From assembly GCF_000411255.1 (NCBI RefSeq), contig NZ_KE150412.1:10197-74196 (forward strand): a stretch of 64,000 nt of DNA, in the 5' to 3' direction. This stretch comes from Paenibacillus sp. HGH0039 (GTDB taxonomy: Bacteria > Bacillota > Bacilli > Paenibacillales > NBRC-103111). Within the stretch, counting starts at the first letter, position 1. Every line of letters begins with the position of its first letter. Under the pieces are notes generated by a model. It was not told where the DNA came from. It made no database searches and saw only the letters and a list, made by a program, of their open reading frames with translations. Of the stretch, positions 31,260-39,621 are shown one piece after another. A program made the translations under genes and the position numbers.

Positions 31260-32327
31260 TTAAGACATACCACTAACCGGTGTGCCCTTTGCTAGTAACG
31301 TGGTCTTACTCAAATCAATGAACATATCAACATCTTCGATTAGAGTTTCTTCCTGGAGATCGGATAGTCTTAGGTTTATCTCATTTGCCTCAGTCTTTTT
31401 TCCATGCATAATTTGCATAAAATAGCGGCTTGCATCTGCCATATCTGAGTCGGAAGGTTGTTGATTGGAGGACGAGTACTTATCATAGATGTCTTTCAAC
31501 TGATTGTATGGCGTAACGACATTTTGTAGATAATCCATATTGTCACAATTATTGTTTGGTACACTAACTGCAACTCCTAACATCCTTGACAACAAATACG
31601 TCTTATTAAATAACTTTCTTTTCTTGAACAGTTCTGTGGAATAATAAGGGTCGCCTTCATAATCCATCGTAAGAACACGTGCTGCAGGCTCAACATCTAA
31701 AACCTGATGACGTAACATGTTGGAAGGACCTATTTCAATGAAGCGATAAATACCTTGGTTCGTCATATATCGAATCGTATCTTTCCATCGTGTCTGGGTA
31801 TAAGGTTGTAACATTAATCTCACAATATCTTCACTGTCCGTATATATTTTGCCATCTACAGCAGTGATAACGCTTTCAACATGCCTTTTTAATGTTAGTT
31901 TTGCAATAAGTGCCTGTAACCGTAATGATATTTCTTCCTTATTTGATGCATCGTTTTGGGACAGAGTAATTTGACTATGTCCTACAATAAAATTAAGTGC
32001 ATCTGAAAAATCGACTGCCCCTGAACAAACTAATGCCGACAGTTCTCCTATATTGTGTCCTGCATAATAAGCTGGCTTAATATTAAATACGTCTTGGAAA
32101 ACAGTGAAAAACGCAATGCTCGTTGTCAAAATAGCTGCCGACACAAATGTTTTATCATCGAATTCCTTCCTATCACCGTACATAATTCGTTCCCGCAGAT
32201 GATAACCTAGACACTCGTCAGCAATATCATAAACCCTTTTTGCTGATGCATAGTTGTCATACATGGATTTTCCCATTTTTAAATATTGTGATCCTATGCC
32301 TGGCAGTAAGATCGCTATGTTGTACAT
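31260..32327 (-). CDS. Catalytically dead acyltransferase-like protein
   Basis: The product has about 355 residues. The start is the ATG at 32327 with AAGGAGGGAG upstream; the longer frame to 32396 would include a hairpin. It keeps the AT opening (LLPGIGSQYLKMG) and the closing IEIGPSNML. The active-site motif reads AGHNIGE, with Asn at position 92 exactly where the active paralogue has Ser92. The small subdomain that carries the catalytic Arg and the APFH histidine is largely deleted: the chain jumps from DFSDAL to the DS-EDIVRLML region. The C-terminal ~115 residues match the extension of the active AT. It cannot act as an acyltransferase by the known mechanism. A scaffold or partner role with the adjacent KS-like protein is inferred. 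Confidence 0.87.
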   Translation of the reverse strand: MYNIAILLPGIGSQYLKMGKSMYDNYASAKRVYDIADECLGYHLRERIMYGDRKEFDDKTFVSAAILTTSIAFFTVFQDVFNIKPAYYAGHNIGELSALVCSGAVDFSDALNFIVGHSQITLSQNDASNKEEISLRLQALIAKLTLKRHVESVITAVDGKIYTDSEDIVRLMLQPYTQTRWKDTIRYMTNQGIYRFIEIGPSNMLRHQVLDVEPAARVLTMDYEGDPYYSTELFKKRKLFNKTYLLSRMLGVAVSVPNNNCDNMDYLQNVVTPYNQLKDIYDKYSSSNQQPSDSDMADASRYFMQIMHGKKTEANEINLRLSDLQEETLIEDVDMFIDLSKTTLLAKGTPVSGMS

Positions 32328-32354
32328 AAACGCAACACTCCCTCCTTGGATGTT

Positions 32355-32391
32355 AAGACAGGTCGTAATCCATTGGATTACGACCTGTCTT
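32355..32391 (-). other. Perfect 17-bp stem hairpin between exporter and PKS genes
   Basis: AAGACAGGTCGTAATCC is followed by a 3-base loop and its exact reverse complement. It lies after the second permease stop (32441) and before the ribosome site of the AT-like gene. There is no T-run on the minus side, so it is not a classical terminator. It could act as an RNA processing or stability element or a partial terminator dividing export from synthesis genes. Confidence 0.7.
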
Positions 32392-32440
32392 TGCATATCA
32401 TTTAATTTTTTGACCTACCACAATTGTTTGTATGTTCATA

Positions 32441-33571
32441 TCACATCCTTACCTTTTCATTCCTTACGATAAAGGAAATAAATATAAGTAAAGCTGCAAA
32501 GCAAAGCAAATATATGAGTTGCTGTGAAGCAGCAGCAATACCTTTCCCGGCTATAACATCTCTACCTGCTTGCAAAAACCATGTCGTCGGAAAAAAATCT
32601 CCGATCTGCTGCGCAAATTTAGGCATAATCTCCCGCGGCCAAAAACACCCCCCCAGCATTAGCATAGGAAAGTAAATTAAAGTCGAGAGCGAACCGGCCA
32701 TAAGGCGAGTGTTTGAGAATCTACTGATTGCTATACCTAGAGCGACACAAACAAGGGAGAAAGCCAAGCACACGAGCAACACTTCTTGTTTCTGCTGAGA
32801 GGTCTGCCCAAATGGAAAATCTACTATGCCAGATATAATGCTTAGTAACAATACGGATTGAATAGCAGCGATCACAAAACATGCCAGCATGTTTTGTATG
32901 AGATAACTAAATCTTGATACGGGCGTAACTGCAATACGATCATACACACCTGATAATTTATCTTGTAAGATTAAACTGGTGGAGAATGTCATAAGAAATA
33001 TCATACCACTAGCAATAAATCCTAATGATTTTACCGCATTGCTGACGTCTCGTTCTGATCCTGCATACTTAAGCGCACTTTCATATGTAACGTTAAACGC
33101 GCTGTTCTTGTAATGGTCCATGCCTTGGTAAAAAATCTTCTCATCACCTCCAGACGCTCTTGCAATTTGTTTAGCAGAAGATACATAGCTTGACACATAT
33201 ACTTTTACAGGACCAAAGATGTCAGTACCTGTTGAATCATAGGTTAATACAGAGACGTTTTCCCCATTCAACAAGCTTTTGGTGAAGCCCTGCTGAAATA
33301 GCAACCCACCGTCTAGTTCTGAATTAATAACCATGCTTTTGACATCATCATTGCTCGTCAGATTGATAATCTTGTACTGCCCCTCCAATTGCTTTATAAA
33401 ATCTTGAGTGAACAAGGTCTTGTCTTCATCTATTATCCCGATCTTATATTGAACTTCCTGAGATTTCACCACAATCAAAAAAACAGTCAGTAAAATCGGT
33501 ATAACAAAAATAAACAACAAACTCCAACCCTTCTGGAAAAAACGTCTAATGCAATTAAGAAATATTGTCAT
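32441..33571 (-). CDS. ABC-2 type exporter permease (second subunit)
   Basis: The 376-residue membrane protein has one N-terminal helix (about residues 12-35), a large extracytoplasmic region of about 150 residues, then five helices clustered in the C-terminal half. This is the usual ABC2_membrane layout of DrrB/YhfE-type exporters. The start is the ATG at 33571, overlapping the previous permease stop by four bases (ATGA) and preceded by GAGGAGGACGG. It pairs with the permease and ATPase upstream. Likely role: export of, or self-protection against, the cluster product; the substrate is inferred from position. Confidence 0.88.
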   Translation of the reverse strand: MTIFLNCIRRFFQKGWSLLFIFVIPILLTVFLIVVKSQEVQYKIGIIDEDKTLFTQDFIKQLEGQYKIINLTSNDDVKSMVINSELDGGLLFQQGFTKSLLNGENVSVLTYDSTGTDIFGPVKVYVSSYVSSAKQIARASGGDEKIFYQGMDHYKNSAFNVTYESALKYAGSERDVSNAVKSLGFIASGMIFLMTFSTSLILQDKLSGVYDRIAVTPVSRFSYLIQNMLACFVIAAIQSVLLLSIISGIVDFPFGQTSQQKQEVLLVCLAFSLVCVALGIAISRFSNTRLMAGSLSTLIYFPMLMLGGCFWPREIMPKFAQQIGDFFPTTWFLQAGRDVIAGKGIAAASQQLIYLLCFAALLIFISFIVRNEKVRM

Positions 33572-34716
33572 TCTACCGTCCTCCTCGAAGCAGCCAGGCT
33601 TACAAGCACGAATCCGACACAAATTAATATCATTATTCCAATATTCATAAGTGCCTGTTCCACTTGATTCCCATATACGACATTGAAAAGAGCAGTCTTA
33701 GCGTAATAGCTTGGTGAAAGATAGGCAACTGATCCAAAGTCCGCGATTACAAAACCGCCAACGATGAAAGTCCCCCCCAAACTTATAAAATTGGATAATG
33801 ATTGTGCTTTTTGAATGCTACGTGTAATAATAACCAGCATCAACCCAAGTAGTGTAACGAGTATGGATAATATAAACAAAGTAAGAAGTACAACTATAAT
33901 ATGGTTTCCCCAATCCACACCATACACGTACTTTGTAAACAAGAGTAAGATGACCGCTTGGAAAAATGTCACCAATGACAAACCAAGTCCTTTGCCAATA
34001 TATTGTACATGCGGTTTTACAGTAGACAAGCGCATTCGATTACCTAAAGTGCCCAAATAGTCTTCAGACGCCATAAAAATACCGTATTCTTGCCCGTATA
34101 ATAATAGCATCAGTATCATCGCTATGCTGTAATACCCCATCGCAGTCGTCGCTTGCGAACTTGAACTTGTTAAGGATTGTTCTTTGACATTCTCTTCATT
34201 TTTCTTCTGAGGCTCGGAACCAGACGCATCGACTTTTGCTTGTCCTGTTATGTTATAAATAACGCTAGACGTATTCACCAAATTGGTTAGGCTACTTACA
34301 ATGTTCTTAACAACCAGCGTAGGTACACCGTAATCTGTTGCTAAGTAGACATTGACGACATGGGGGAGATCTTCATCGTCAGAGAAATTATCAGGAATAT
34401 AAATAATGGCATCTGCTTCATCCTTATTAATAAGAACTTTGCCATCATCTACTGACGCAACCGGTTTTAGTTCCGCAAGCTGAGTAACATCATTTGAATG
34501 TAAAGCAGCATCAAAAATAGCGCCATACTTGCCTGAATCAAGGTTTGCATAAGCTATTGTGACCTTCCCCAATGACTTTTGTAGATCATATGTACTACCG
34601 AATACTGAACCCAAAATGAGAATAACGATAGCATAAGTAAGCAAATTAATCAAAATTGCTTTTGGATTCATGATCATCCGTTTAAACGCATAGAACATCT
34701 GGAACAAAATATTCAT
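33568..34716 (-). CDS. ABC-2 type exporter permease (first subunit)
   Basis: The 382-residue protein has a first helix at about residues 20-42, an external domain rich in polar residues (to about 185), and five further helices. The start is the ATG at 34716 (MNILFQ) with AAAGAGG upstream, close after the ATPase stop. Family and layout match the partner permease, and together they would form the heterodimeric membrane channel of the exporter. It is the second gene of the operon. Confidence 0.88.
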   Translation of the reverse strand: MNILFQMFYAFKRMIMNPKAILINLLTYAIVILILGSVFGSTYDLQKSLGKVTIAYANLDSGKYGAIFDAALHSNDVTQLAELKPVASVDDGKVLINKDEADAIIYIPDNFSDDEDLPHVVNVYLATDYGVPTLVVKNIVSSLTNLVNTSSVIYNITGQAKVDASGSEPQKKNEENVKEQSLTSSSSQATTAMGYYSIAMILMLLLYGQEYGIFMASEDYLGTLGNRMRLSTVKPHVQYIGKGLGLSLVTFFQAVILLLFTKYVYGVDWGNHIIVVLLTLFILSILVTLLGLMLVIITRSIQKAQSLSNFISLGGTFIVGGFVIADFGSVAYLSPSYYAKTALFNVVYGNQVEQALMNIGIMILICVGFVLVSLAASRRTVE

Positions 34717-34736
34717 TGCATATCCTCTTTTCCGAA

Positions 34737-35669
34737 TCAATCACGCAACTTCTTACCTGTTAATTGGAGGAAAACAGTTTCCAAATTCGGTTTTTCTACT
34801 GCCATATATTTTATATTAAAGTGTTGCTTGATTAATTGTTCCAATATAAGAGGAATACGACTGTCATCTTTGTCTAGTTTAATTTCTAATATCTCTTCGT
34901 TAACACTAAAGGACAAAACTCCATCAAAGGACTCGATTACTTTGACAGATTCCGCTGTATCAGCAGTGAATTCCAATCTTAGGCACTGTTCATGGATATG
35001 GTCCGCGATTAATTCGTCAATTGTCCCAAGTGCAATTAACTGACCAAAATCCATGATAGCAACGCGGTCACAGATTGCCTCGACTTCTTCCATATAGTGA
35101 GTCGTATAAATGACCGTCGTGCCTTCTTTGTTCATTATACGGATAGATTCCAAGATATGATTGCGTGATTGTGGATCAACCCCAACCGTCGGTTCGTCCA
35201 TAAATAGAACACGCGGTTGATGCACAATCGCACAAGCAATATTGAGTCTCCTCTTCATGCCGCCTGAAAAGGTGCTCACTTTCGATTTCCTTCTGTCCCA
35301 CAGACCAGTAAACTCCAGTGCCTTCTTAACCATTTGTGTTAACTCATTTCCGCGCAGACCATACAATCTGCCCCAATAAGTGACATTATCTATCGCATTT
35401 AACGTTTCAAATACAGCAATTTCCTGAGGAACGTAACCAATTTTACGTTTAATTTCTGTTGCATGTGTTGAAAAGTCTTTGCCGAGTATCTTCACTGAGC
35501 CACTGTTAAAACGTAAAAGTCCTAATATCGTATTCATCAACGTAGATTTCCCAGCCCCATTAGGTCCTAGCAACCCAAAGATCTCACCTTCACGTATGCT
35601 CAGATTAACCCCTTTCAACACATCGAGATTATTATATTTTTTGACCACGTCTGAAACTTCGATTATCAC
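34737..35669 (-). CDS. ABC exporter ATP-binding protein (DrrA-like)
   Basis: This is the nucleotide-binding subunit of the exporter. Walker A is GPNGAGKST, the Q-loop lies near YVPQE, the signature is SGGMKRR, Walker B is VLFMDEPT, and the switch His is in TTHYME. A C-terminal regulatory region of about 90 residues follows, as in DrrA-type proteins. The best start is a GTG at 35669, with GGAGG eight bases upstream; an ATG at 35684 and the longest frame at 35699 are alternatives. It is the first gene of the visible transcription unit that continues into the PKS and NRPS genes. Confidence 0.92.
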   Translation of the reverse strand: MIIEVSDVVKKYNNLDVLKGVNLSIREGEIFGLLGPNGAGKSTLMNTILGLLRFNSGSVKILGKDFSTHATEIKRKIGYVPQEIAVFETLNAIDNVTYWGRLYGLRGNELTQMVKKALEFTGLWDRRKSKVSTFSGGMKRRLNIACAIVHQPRVLFMDEPTVGVDPQSRNHILESIRIMNKEGTTVIYTTHYMEEVEAICDRVAIMDFGQLIALGTIDELIADHIHEQCLRLEFTADTAESVKVIESFDGVLSFSVNEEILEIKLDKDDSRIPLILEQLIKQHFNIKYMAVEKPNLETVFLQLTGKKLRD

Positions 35670-35733
35670 ACGCACATCCTCCATAATACAGGTCGTCATG
35701 ATCTACCCCCATATGAATAGTAAATGAATCAAT

Positions 35734-35762
35734 TTAATAAATCTCAGTCCTTGATATAACAA
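35734..35762 (-). promoter_or_regulatory. Possible sigma-A promoter before exporter operon
   Basis: TTGTTA and TATTAA are separated by 17 bases on the minus strand, about 65-90 bases before the ATPase start. The -35 overlaps a small CCTTG/CAAGG hairpin. It is weak against consensus and could be secondary to the promoter near 36650. Confidence 0.35.
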
Positions 35763-35849
35763 GGTTCTTCAGGCATCAAAAAGGAGTACCTCCCCAAATC
35801 TCGAACAGGTTAAGTGACTAAGCAAACCAAAGAGACGAGGTGAACTCCC

Positions 35850-36346
35850 TATGACCTATATTCCGGAATGTGGAATCTCTCTTGTAGAAACAATTCCTTC
35901 GGCAGCTTCTTAATCCCGATCAGTAGTAAAGATCAGTCAGAGCAAAGCTCTCGAAGACATTCAGGAGACCAAGCCCCAGCCAAACAAGAAAAAAAGATGC
36001 CTGTATCGAAAAAGCGTGGTCGAAAGCCTAAACACGAGCGTGAAGCTTGGTTCAAAAAAAAGAAAATGGAAGAAGAACAGAAATCAATCTACGAGAATCA
36101 AGAAAAGTAGTGCGGGGAAAAATCTATTTTAGTTATGGAATTAAAGGTCACTTAGAAGTCGGAACAAGGAGTCAGTATATTCTTGGAGACTTGCTTTCTT
36201 CTGGGAATTTACATAACGGAAAAGCTGCCATTCCATTATTGAAAGGGATCACTTTACAGCATCCAAACTACACATTTAATTATGCAACTATGGATTCAAA
36301 AAATGAAGTTGATGAAATTGGAGTAATCTGTTGCTCTTTAAGGTAA
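35850..36346 (+). pseudogene. Degenerate transposase remnant (IS1182/IS4-like DDE type)
   Basis: Fragments in different frames read like one transposase. An ATG at 35850 (after GAGGTGAA) starts a 20-codon frame closed by TAA. A basic segment follows (VSKKRGRKPKHER, about 36000-36110), then a frame at about 36115-36346 with GIKGHLEVGTRSQYILGDLL and LHNGKAAIPLLKG. The last resembles the region around the first catalytic Asp of DDE transposases. No intact catalytic triad remains. It lies between the cluster's regulatory region and the exporter operon and points to past rearrangement. The exact IS family cannot be fixed by eye. Confidence 0.7.
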
Positions 36347-36371
36347 TGCATAATTGTGTAACTCAATCTGC

Positions 36372-36411
36372 AAAAAAATAGCGACCTATATCCATTTACA
36401 TATAGGTCGCT
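36372..36411 (-). terminator. Intrinsic terminator in the cluster leader (distal)
   Basis: A perfect 12-bp stem (AGCGACCTATAT, loop, ATATAGGTCGCT; 36380-36411) is followed on the minus strand by ATTTTTTTG. It lies between loaP and the biosynthetic operon. Confidence 0.85.
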
Positions 36412-36455
36412 TACTCTTATGTATTTGTGTGTAATTACTCATTTCGACATTTTTC

Positions 36456-36495
36456 AAAAAAAAAAACATAGCTTCGCCCTCTCGTCCAGCCATAT
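36456..36495 (-). terminator. Intrinsic terminator in the cluster leader (proximal)
   Basis: An 8-bp stem with two or three G-U pairs (AUAUGGCU against AGCUAUGU, 14-base loop) is followed on the minus strand by eleven T. With the terminator at 36372-36411 it forms a tandem pair ahead of the long operon. Confidence 0.65.
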
Positions 36496-36646
36496 TTTTC
36501 ACCGAACTACTCAAGCTACTTGTTATGTCTCCTTATGACCAATAACGTGCCGAAACATCGATTATTGCCAGTCAGGTATTGTTATATTCATCTACATTAA
36601 TACATTAATTGTTTTAATATGTTATAAAGCGACATATCATGATCAA

Positions 36647-36676
36647 ATGATACTCCTGTTCATAAAACTTTGTCAA
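36647..36676 (-). promoter_or_regulatory. Candidate sigma-A promoter for a leader RNA reading into the cluster
   Basis: A perfect TTGACA (36671-36676) and TATCAT (36647-36652) are 18 bases apart on the minus strand. Transcripts would meet both tandem terminators within about 300 bases. The rest of 36412-37015 shows no gene. Confidence 0.5.
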
Positions 36677-36963
36677 TAGTTATCAGAATAGTGATTGAAT
36701 TTGTTTCTTACTGTAGTCTTTAACACACTTCACACATACGCGCTAATGTATCTATGGCAACTTTAATCCCAGATGAACGAATCCCTACCTTGCTTGTCTT
36801 ATGATCCAGCCATAATGGTTATTTATATGTAATATATGGAAATAAAATCTGCTGGATGCTTATATTAGTCAAGTTATCCAGGCGTTTGAAAAAATCGATC
36901 AAAAAATTGAAGCAGATGTCAAATGATAATTTCGTTCAAAACCGAGTAAATCTTCTACAACAT

Positions 36964-37002
36964 AAATCCGAAGAGGGGCTACAGTCAGCCTTCGCCGGAT
37001 TT
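36964..37002. other. Hairpin just after loaP
   Basis: AAATCCG and CGGATTT enclose an inner GGCT/AGCC stem. A T-run follows only on the plus strand, so on the loaP strand it is a 3' hairpin without a classical tail. Confidence 0.45.
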
Positions 37003-37015
37003 TTAATTTGAAGGT

Positions 37016-37552
37016 TCATAAGGAGCGTGGATTTAATTTATGAATAATTTCAATTCCAACATCTACTAGTTTTTCGCTTCCCAAAAAGTTCAGTGAAATC
37101 TTAGCTCTATTTTTACGGCTATCAACTTTTTTAATGATTCCTTCTAATCCTTTTAGAGGCCCTGAAGTGACAAGTACTTTTGACTTAACAAGATAAACGC
37201 TAGAATACTCCAGTGTACCTCTATCACCAAGCAATTTGATAATGGGTTCGATTTCTTGAGGCTCTATTTTACATTCCTCTTTGTTAAAGCTCTTTCCATT
37301 ATGGACGACACGATAGCAACGGGGGATTCTCTTAATTTTATAGTAGATTTCGTCGGTCAACCTACAATTGATCAGAACATAGCCAGGAAAAAGTTTCTTT
37401 ATAACATGTTGAATCTTGCCGTTTTTTTTCTCGGGCACTCTTCGCTTAGGGACTAAGGCATTTAAAACAGAGGAGTCAAAATTCAGATTAAGATGTTGGA
37501 GCACCATTTCTTCTTGATTGGATTCAACAAATAATGCGTACCAGTATTTCAT
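37016..37552 (-). CDS. loaP: NusG paralogue, LoaP-type processive antiterminator
   Basis: The 178-residue protein opens with the NusG N-terminal (NGN) domain (MKYWYALFVES, LFPGYVLI at about residues 58-66), followed by a KOW domain near the C-terminus (VTSGPLKGLEGIIKKVD). The start is the ATG at 37552 with AAAGGGG upstream. Housekeeping NusG is encoded with secE and ribosomal genes; this copy stands alone next to a large PKS/NRPS operon, which is the genomic signature of LoaP. LoaP-family proteins allow RNA polymerase to read through terminators in long Firmicute operons, including polyketide clusters. The two minus-strand terminators between this gene and the exporter/PKS/NRPS operon are obvious candidate targets. 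A TATAAT at 37578-37583 may be part of its own promoter. Family assignment is strong; the LoaP subtype rests on context. Confidence 0.85.
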   Translation of the reverse strand: MKYWYALFVESNQEEMVLQHLNLNFDSSVLNALVPKRRVPEKKNGKIQHVIKKLFPGYVLINCRLTDEIYYKIKRIPRCYRVVHNGKSFNKEECKIEPQEIEPIIKLLGDRGTLEYSSVYLVKSKVLVTSGPLKGLEGIIKKVDSRKNRAKISLNFLGSEKLVDVGIEIIHKLNPRSL

Positions 37553-37814
37553 TTTCCGCTTCCCCTTTAATTTGTATATTATAGATATATAATACAACCT
37601 TTACCCTGAAAAATTTGTAATATTTTGTAGAATAAAGGTTTTCGCATTTTATTTTGTATGTGATTAAATAATTGTAGATAATAGGTAATACATATCCAGC
37701 AATCGTGGTGCAGTTCAGTCCCGTTGGTTTAAATAAAAATTCCGTTTATCTTCGTAAACGTGTTTCTGCTAGTGGTTTGAGACAATATTCATCGCAGAGC
37801 TTCCAAGTAAACTC

Positions 37815-37841
37815 AAAAAAACCGCTGAGATTATTCAGCGG
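37815..37841 (-). terminator. Intrinsic terminator upstream of loaP
   Basis: The stem CCGCTGA/TCAGCGG is followed on the minus strand by seven T. No clear minus-strand gene lies upstream, so it may be the relic of a lost gene or an attenuator. Apart from it and the inverted repeat at 38062, I see nothing in 37600-38340. Confidence 0.7.
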
Positions 37842-38061
37842 GTAAACACTTCTTAGACAATTTTGTCATGAATTTGATCTTAATCTTGTCCTCAGTTGCA
37901 TGATCTCTATAATTTCTCTTATCCCTCACCTTTCATCAAGTTTCATACAAATTGAATGTTCATTTATTAAAAAGCGGGCAGACCGAAATTATTGTCTCAG
38001 GCTACGCGTTCGTAAATCCCATTATGAAGTCCTGTCGTCAGTGTTATACTTTTTTTTCGCC

Positions 38062-38105
38062 GGATCACATATTTTAGGGTAAAGAGATTTCCTAGGATGT
38101 GATCC
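38062..38105. repeat. 9-bp inverted repeat in intergenic region
   Basis: GGATCACAT and ATGTGATCC are separated by 26 bases. No T-run follows on either strand. It could be an operator or a relic of a small mobile element; nothing decides between them. Confidence 0.4.
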
Positions 38106-38364
38106 CCATTAGCCGACATTTAAAAAGGCTTAATTTTTGGTGTTTCTAGTAGCGTGGACAATGTCACGGGACAGTGTGCCATTTTTTTTGCTTTTCTCGA
38201 AAAAGGAATTGAATTTTATTCGATAGGATCCGGATTGTAAATCTTCCACGCGGTCGCAATGAATAAATGGTTTAATAATTGACACTTTCATTCTAGTTTC
38301 CGACATAAAACGGTGAATACGTGACATACTAAGGAGGAACAACAAGTTTAGGGGGAGCGTTTGC

Positions 38365-39483
38365 TTGCTAATTCATAAAATCGAAACCTTTCCGCTCTTT
38401 TATCGTCTTCCCGCGGCATATGGAGATGCCAACGGCATTAAATCATACAGAACCAATTATTTGTTCCGGATTACTACGGATACCGGCGTCGAAGGCTGGG
38501 GAGAGTGTGTGGATTGGCTGCCAACCTTGCATAAAGGTTTTCAGGAGCGAATCATTCCTTATTTGATAGGTAAACCGATCGTTGACAGAAGCAAATTGGT
38601 TCTGACTTTAAAAAAGTGGCATTCGCGCGCAGCCACAGCTGTTAGTATGGCTTTAACAGAAATTTTAGCCAAATCGAGCGGGTTGTCCGTATGCGACCTA
38701 TGGGGCGGAAAATATCGGGATAAAGTACCCGTCTATGCCTCGTTTCAGTCCTATTCAGTAGAAACGGATTGGCACAAACACTCACTTGAAGCGATTAATC
38801 AAGCGGTTACCGAAGGATTTAACATGATCAAGATAAAAATAGGCGGTAAATCAATCGCTGAGGATCAACGCCATGTTCTGTCCGTACAACATTTGTTGCA
38901 AGGAAAGATTAGTTTGGCTCTAGACGCCAATCAAAGTTATGATGTGGCGGCAGCTCTTCAATGGAAGACTATGCTTGAGAAATCGCCCAATCTCCTATGG
39001 ATGGAAGAACCGCTCCAAATTAAATATATAGCTGAATATATTGTATTAAGAAGCCGGTTCTTTGTTCCCTTGGCCGGAGGCGAGAACATCAAAACGGCAT
39101 CGGATTTTATTCCCCTGCTCTCCCATTATGCTCTGGATTATATCACTCCCGATCCCTTGCATATTGCAGGGATAGACGAGTACAGGGAAACATTAAGCCT
39201 TGCCAGAAAATTTGGCATTCGTGCAACGCCTCATGCCTATGACGGTGCATTAACACGCTTATATGCTTTATTTGCTCAAGCCTGTTTGGAACCATGGAGC
39301 AAAATGGAAACGGAAATGATCGAACCCGTGGAATGGGATGTTATGGACAACCCGTTTAACCATTTGATTTCGGTTCAACCTTCAAATGGTGAGATAGCCA
39401 TTCCATACGGCATCGGAATCGGGATTGAAATCGACCTGGAGATGCTTGCATTTTATCAATGGGACGGAAGCAGTTACGAATAG
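38365..39483 (+). CDS. Enolase-superfamily enzyme (mandelate racemase / muconate-lactonising type)
   Basis: The 372-residue protein has the MR/MLE capping domain (about residues 1-125) and a TIM-barrel domain. Visible catalytic features are the KxK pair in NMIKIKIGG, metal ligands in LALDANQSYD, WMEEPL and GGEN, and a His in ATPHAYDG. The start is a TTG at 38365 with GGGGGAG seven bases upstream; no suitable ATG exists. The family abstracts a proton alpha to a carboxylate; the substrate here (sugar acid or other carboxylate) cannot be told. It stands alone on the plus strand and is followed by a shared terminator. Confidence 0.85.
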   Translation: MLIHKIETFPLFYRLPAAYGDANGIKSYRTNYLFRITTDTGVEGWGECVDWLPTLHKGFQERIIPYLIGKPIVDRSKLVLTLKKWHSRAATAVSMALTEILAKSSGLSVCDLWGGKYRDKVPVYASFQSYSVETDWHKHSLEAINQAVTEGFNMIKIKIGGKSIAEDQRHVLSVQHLLQGKISLALDANQSYDVAAALQWKTMLEKSPNLLWMEEPLQIKYIAEYIVLRSRFFVPLAGGENIKTASDFIPLLSHYALDYITPDPLHIAGIDEYRETLSLARKFGIRATPHAYDGALTRLYALFAQACLEPWSKMETEMIEPVEWDVMDNPFNHLISVQPSNGEIAIPYGIGIGIEIDLEMLAFYQWDGSSYE

Positions 39484-39515
39484 TTTCCTGCAAGGTGACG
39501 TGTTTATAGATGAAC

Positions 39516-39551
39516 AAAAAAACTTCAACCCACTGCAGTGACGTTGAAGTT
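39516..39551. terminator. Intrinsic terminator between convergent genes
   Basis: The stem AACTTCAAC/GTTGAAGTT has seven A on its left side, giving a good T-tail for the minus-strand aminotransferase operon. It may also serve the plus-strand gene. Confidence 0.75.
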
Positions 39552-39621
39552 CTCTCTAGTTTCTTCTGTATGCTGAAATCAGTTTCGATGAAGATAACTT
39601 CAGTGAATGGTGATCGTTTCA

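Noticed and set aside
37016-37552. Housekeeping nusG
   Set aside because: No secE or ribosomal genes nearby; the divergent sequence and the cluster context fit a specialised paralogue.
38130-38345. 71-codon minus-strand frame upstream of the enolase-family gene
   Set aside because: No family resemblance and no convincing ribosome site. It overlaps the leader of the plus-strand gene.
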